A stretch of 64,000 nt of DNA from Kappaphycus alvarezii (taxonomy: Eukaryota > Rhodophyta > Florideophyceae > Gigartinales > Solieriaceae). The notes beneath the pieces were generated by a model. That model saw only the letters and a program-made list of their open reading frames with translations. It searched no databases and was not told the origin of the DNA. Where the stretch lies: NCBI GenBank assembly GCA_002205965.3, contig NADL03000611.1:372001-436000 (forward strand). Direction: 5' to 3'. Positions 61,382-64,000 of the stretch are shown here, piece after piece. Each line of letters opens with the position of its first letter. The first letter of the stretch is position 1. The position numbers and the translations under genes were made by a program.

Positions 61382-61560
61382 AAAGATTATGTCTTTGGCG
61401 ATGAGATTGACCACATCCGTGACCATTACTACAATTTGAATCGCCAACGTCACCTCCGCATCAAATGGTACGGATACAATAAGACTACTTGGGGGTAAAG
61501 GCAGACAATCTTCGACGAATTTTTTTCTGCTTACTTGGCTCACAGACGTCTATTCATTCT
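61382..61560 (+). pseudogene. Chromodomain at the integrase C-terminus
   Basis: KDYVFGDEIDHIRDHYYNLN then LRIKWYGYNKTTWG matches the YxVxxIxxHR...LxYxVxWxGY...TWEP pattern of chromodomains. A stop replaces the position after TWG, and the final helix follows as IFDEFFSAYLA. In chromoviruses this domain reads histone methylation and guides insertion, often to H3K9me heterochromatin. The first aromatic is a Tyr and the Trp-Tyr pair is kept. Confidence 0.72.
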
Positions 61561-61600
61561 ATAAAGGCGTTAAAGGGGCCAAATAAAGGAGTAGGGGGAC

Positions 61601-63702
61601 TGTTTAGGCGTTTAACAAGTATCTGTGACAATGGTCGGAATTGGGATGTAAGAAAGAACTAGAATACATGTCGCAATACAAACTTTTATTTAGTTTAAGG
61701 GGCTGTCGTTTGAAGGCTCAAAACGTTTGAATCAAAATATTCCATTTTAACATGTTATTATCTCTTGCGCTTTGTTCTGCTTGTATGCTTAATTCTTTTT
61801 ATATGTCTGTTTCTTTCATATTCTTTTTTCCTTGTCCAACATGTTTCATGTACGTAATATCGGCCTGAAGGACTTTAAAACAGTTTGGTTGACGTAAAAG
61901 TGCATCCGTTTCAAATATTTCACAAGAAATAGAACGTGGAATATACCGAGACACTAGTCACGTGGAAATATTGGTGTAACACTTGTTCAGAAAGTAAGGC
62001 CAGAGAAAACTTTGTCATTGATGTAACCTCCAATGTGTAATGTTATCCAAAAAGCCTCCTTCAAAGTACTAAGCGAAATGTTATCCTAAGATTTTGGGGC
62101 AACGAATTAAATTAAACTGGGAAAAAGGAGTTGATGAACTCTAACAATATTGTGAACCATATGATTTCGGCAGCTATTAGTAGCTTCTGTAGTTCCTCTA
62201 GAAGAATTAAAAATGCCCCAGGGGTTTAGTATTCGACTCTGTAACAGTAACATACTGACCAGGCTATAATTTTTCTTGTACTCATAGGGAGAAAATCTTG
62301 TCCCGTGTCATTTTCAGACGTCTTAAAAACTCAAGATTCCTGCACTCCTCACTGAACATAATAGATTGGCCCCCTTAGACTTTATGAGTCTATCTGCATT
62401 CGTTCTTTCTAATCGTCCTTCAGATTGACGCAATTTTCTGACTCCTTGAGACTGTTGCGATTCTTGGTCATCTGGTTCCGATCAAAATCCATCTCCATTC
62501 GGATCCGTTGAATTTCCCCATAAATATACATTTTGCCCTTCCATCCTCGAACAAAAGATGATGACAGTTTTAAACTTCATTGACAGCGAGTTCTTGGCGA
62601 TTGTGCCAATAACTAACCTTGCGTGCCATATCATCAACAATTTCATGTCCTGAAGAGTCTTCTAACACTTCTCTGGTCCATTTCAGACTCCAAATTGTCC
62701 AGTAAAGAGTCAATTTGAACGAAAAACTCTCTTGGAGGCAAAGACTGTGTGTATTTTCTTCTATTTGGATATAGTCCTCAAGTATTTCCATTCATCATTC
62801 TCCTTCGATGTTTCTTGTAGTGAAAGGGATTCTAATATTGTTCTGATACGTTTGGATTATTTTTCTCCAAATCCTTTAGGTTATTTGTTCTAATTCAGAC
62901 GAAGATCCACTGGCATCCGAGGTAACATCAGTTGTTTCTTGAATTGGTTCAAACAAAAAAGCCAGGACTATCCCGTAGATTGCGTGCTACCTCGGCAAAA
63001 ATTTCATCTGTGTCCGGGCTCATTATCACCTAGTAGATGGTATGTATAGCATAAAAAATAAGTACGGAAGAATCTCCAAACAATTTTTTGAACTCCGTGA
63101 GAGAAAAATCGGCTTGTTCTCTTCAGTGAGGATTTATTTAATCGCATTCCGATAGTGAGGCATTTTGTACCGTAAATGGATTCCGTATTACATCCCGTCC
63201 AACTAGAGTCCCTTTTTTCCCAAAATGCAGTTATCTCTAGAAAAATACGACCTGACGGACCAAGAAATAGATTCCTGTTTACTGAGACAGCCCCCCGAAT
63301 GTTCAATCGTCCTCAGCTTTTCGCGCTTATTTTCCGCGCCTTTTTCCATTCCCTTACTGGTGCCCCTACACTTTACTGCTCGCCAAGTGGGGTACCTTTG
63401 ACAAAACTCTGAGCCTATGCAAAACTTCAACGAAATGCAGGAATTCGTTTCGTGTGGAGCTGTAAAACGGTTTTACTGTTACACTTATGCTGAAACGGTA
63501 ATTTATCGCTCCTTTTTACATTATTATTGAAAGTCCATGATAGTTAATATGATGGTTTCGAAATAACACTATGCCGGAATAATTATCTTACATTATGCAA
63601 AGTACTCTTATTTTTATCAGAAACATGTTCGCTCAACTCTGAGGACGATGGGCTGTGCAATTATTCATAATACTTCAATGGACATCGAAATTTTAGGAAC
63701 TT
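61601..63702. other. Possible LTR start followed by A/T-rich gene-free DNA
   Basis: The TG at 61601 after the polypurine tract would be the first base of a 3' LTR, but I found no second copy and no LTR end. The frame at 63176-63412 (78 codons) is not recognised. Confidence 0.4.
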
Positions 63703-63852
63703 ATCTCAAACACGGTTGGCCGTTTGAAATTCTTGACGAAGGCCTCAAACATAAACTTGCATGAAGATGATGAATGATACCTTAAACATAGTTGGGCGTA
63801 TAAATTTATTGATGAATGCCTCATACATACACTACTAGAAGATTTGGGAGTA
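63703..63852. repeat. Diverged 75-bp tandem duplication with coding character
   Basis: Two units 75 bp apart translate alike in their own frames: YLKHGWPFEILDEGLKHKL and YLKHSWAYKFIDECLIHTLL. Because the unit is a multiple of three and the protein similarity is clear, it may be the remnant of a repeat-containing gene. A possible third partial unit (WPYESSEKYV) follows in frame. Confidence 0.6.
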
Positions 63853-64000
63853 AACAGCATGAAATGATGGCCGTATGAATCTTCAGAGAAATACGTCATA
63901 TATTGATGACTTTTTGCACTATTGCAAGTCTAACTAAATGACATAAGACTTTATTTCCTATCTACGCCTCTGTTGACAAACATAGCAACACATAAGATAA

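Larger units (their letters stand above)
59500..61600 (+). mobile_element. Chromodomain-bearing Ty3/gypsy (chromovirus-type) relic
   Basis: In order on the plus strand: end of RT (NYLGHVVIKESCRLVQ, about 59554), RT-RNase H connection (LRSLIIVCNVYRSFVKGFA, 59651), integrase zinc region (about 60270-60357), integrase core (60526-61015) and chromodomain (61382-61560). A polypurine stretch (AAATAAAGGAGTAGGGGGAC, 61581-61600) is followed by TGTTTAGGCG, the expected PPT-LTR junction. Several stops and shifts make the copy dead. The 5' half is not identifiable with certainty. Confidence 0.8.

Noticed and set aside
1-64000. tRNA genes and CRISPR arrays
   Set aside because: I looked for GTTCGAxTC-type T-loops and regularly spaced repeats by eye and found no candidate with supporting arms; a covariance-model scan would be decisive.

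Overview
This is a eukaryotic nuclear window with two contrasting kinds of DNA. A G+C-rich block (about 33.5-50.4 kb, with smaller islands at 0.5-5.1, 15.4-16.9 and 29.5-32.5 kb) carries compact, apparently intronless host genes or transposon pieces. The rest (5.3-15.4, 16.9-29.5 and 50.4-64 kb) is strongly A/T-rich, gene-free and full of decayed retroelements. A hedgehog-type Hint protein, a TrpD-like glycosyltransferase family 3 enzyme whose N-terminus could be a targeting peptide, and tight intronless genes make a red alga my preferred guess. An early-diverging fungus or another protist is not excluded.

Layout: 0.5-3.4 kb is a DIRS-like tyrosine-recombinase retroelement (RT with YIDD, RNase H, tyrosine recombinase). 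At 4.2-5.35 kb lies a broken ORF whose first 26 residues match the histone H3 tail colinearly. At 6.85-7.33 kb (minus), 15.4-16.9, 18.2-18.4 and 31.8-32.45 kb are pieces of non-LTR elements with a C-terminal restriction-like endonuclease (RLE) domain. A 388-bp TIR element with TA target-site duplication sits at 12.57 kb. A decayed Ty3/gypsy element with an LTR-like repeat pair spans 25.5-29.1 kb. An isolated acidic protein with a SUMO-interaction-like motif is at 29.6-30.2 kb. A chromodomain-bearing Ty3/gypsy relic occupies 59.5-61.6 kb.

The host-gene block holds a secreted Hint protein (minus), the TrpD-like enzyme (plus, divergent from it), a SAPS-domain PP6/Sit4 phosphatase regulatory subunit (plus), an RNF14/Itt1-like RWD-RBR ubiquitin ligase (plus) and glucosamine-6-phosphate N-acetyltransferase GNA1 (minus). 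These are housekeeping, signalling and secretory functions with no sign of one pathway. Four of the five have conserved protein sequence running through several reading frames. Nearly every shift equals loss of one base, and several lie at C or G homopolymers, so consensus error is more likely than loss of the genes.

The G+C-rich intergenic DNA repeatedly carries palindromic TACTG/CAGTA pentamer arrays, several near gene starts, and a 53-bp perfect palindrome built around one such array at 50.35 kb.
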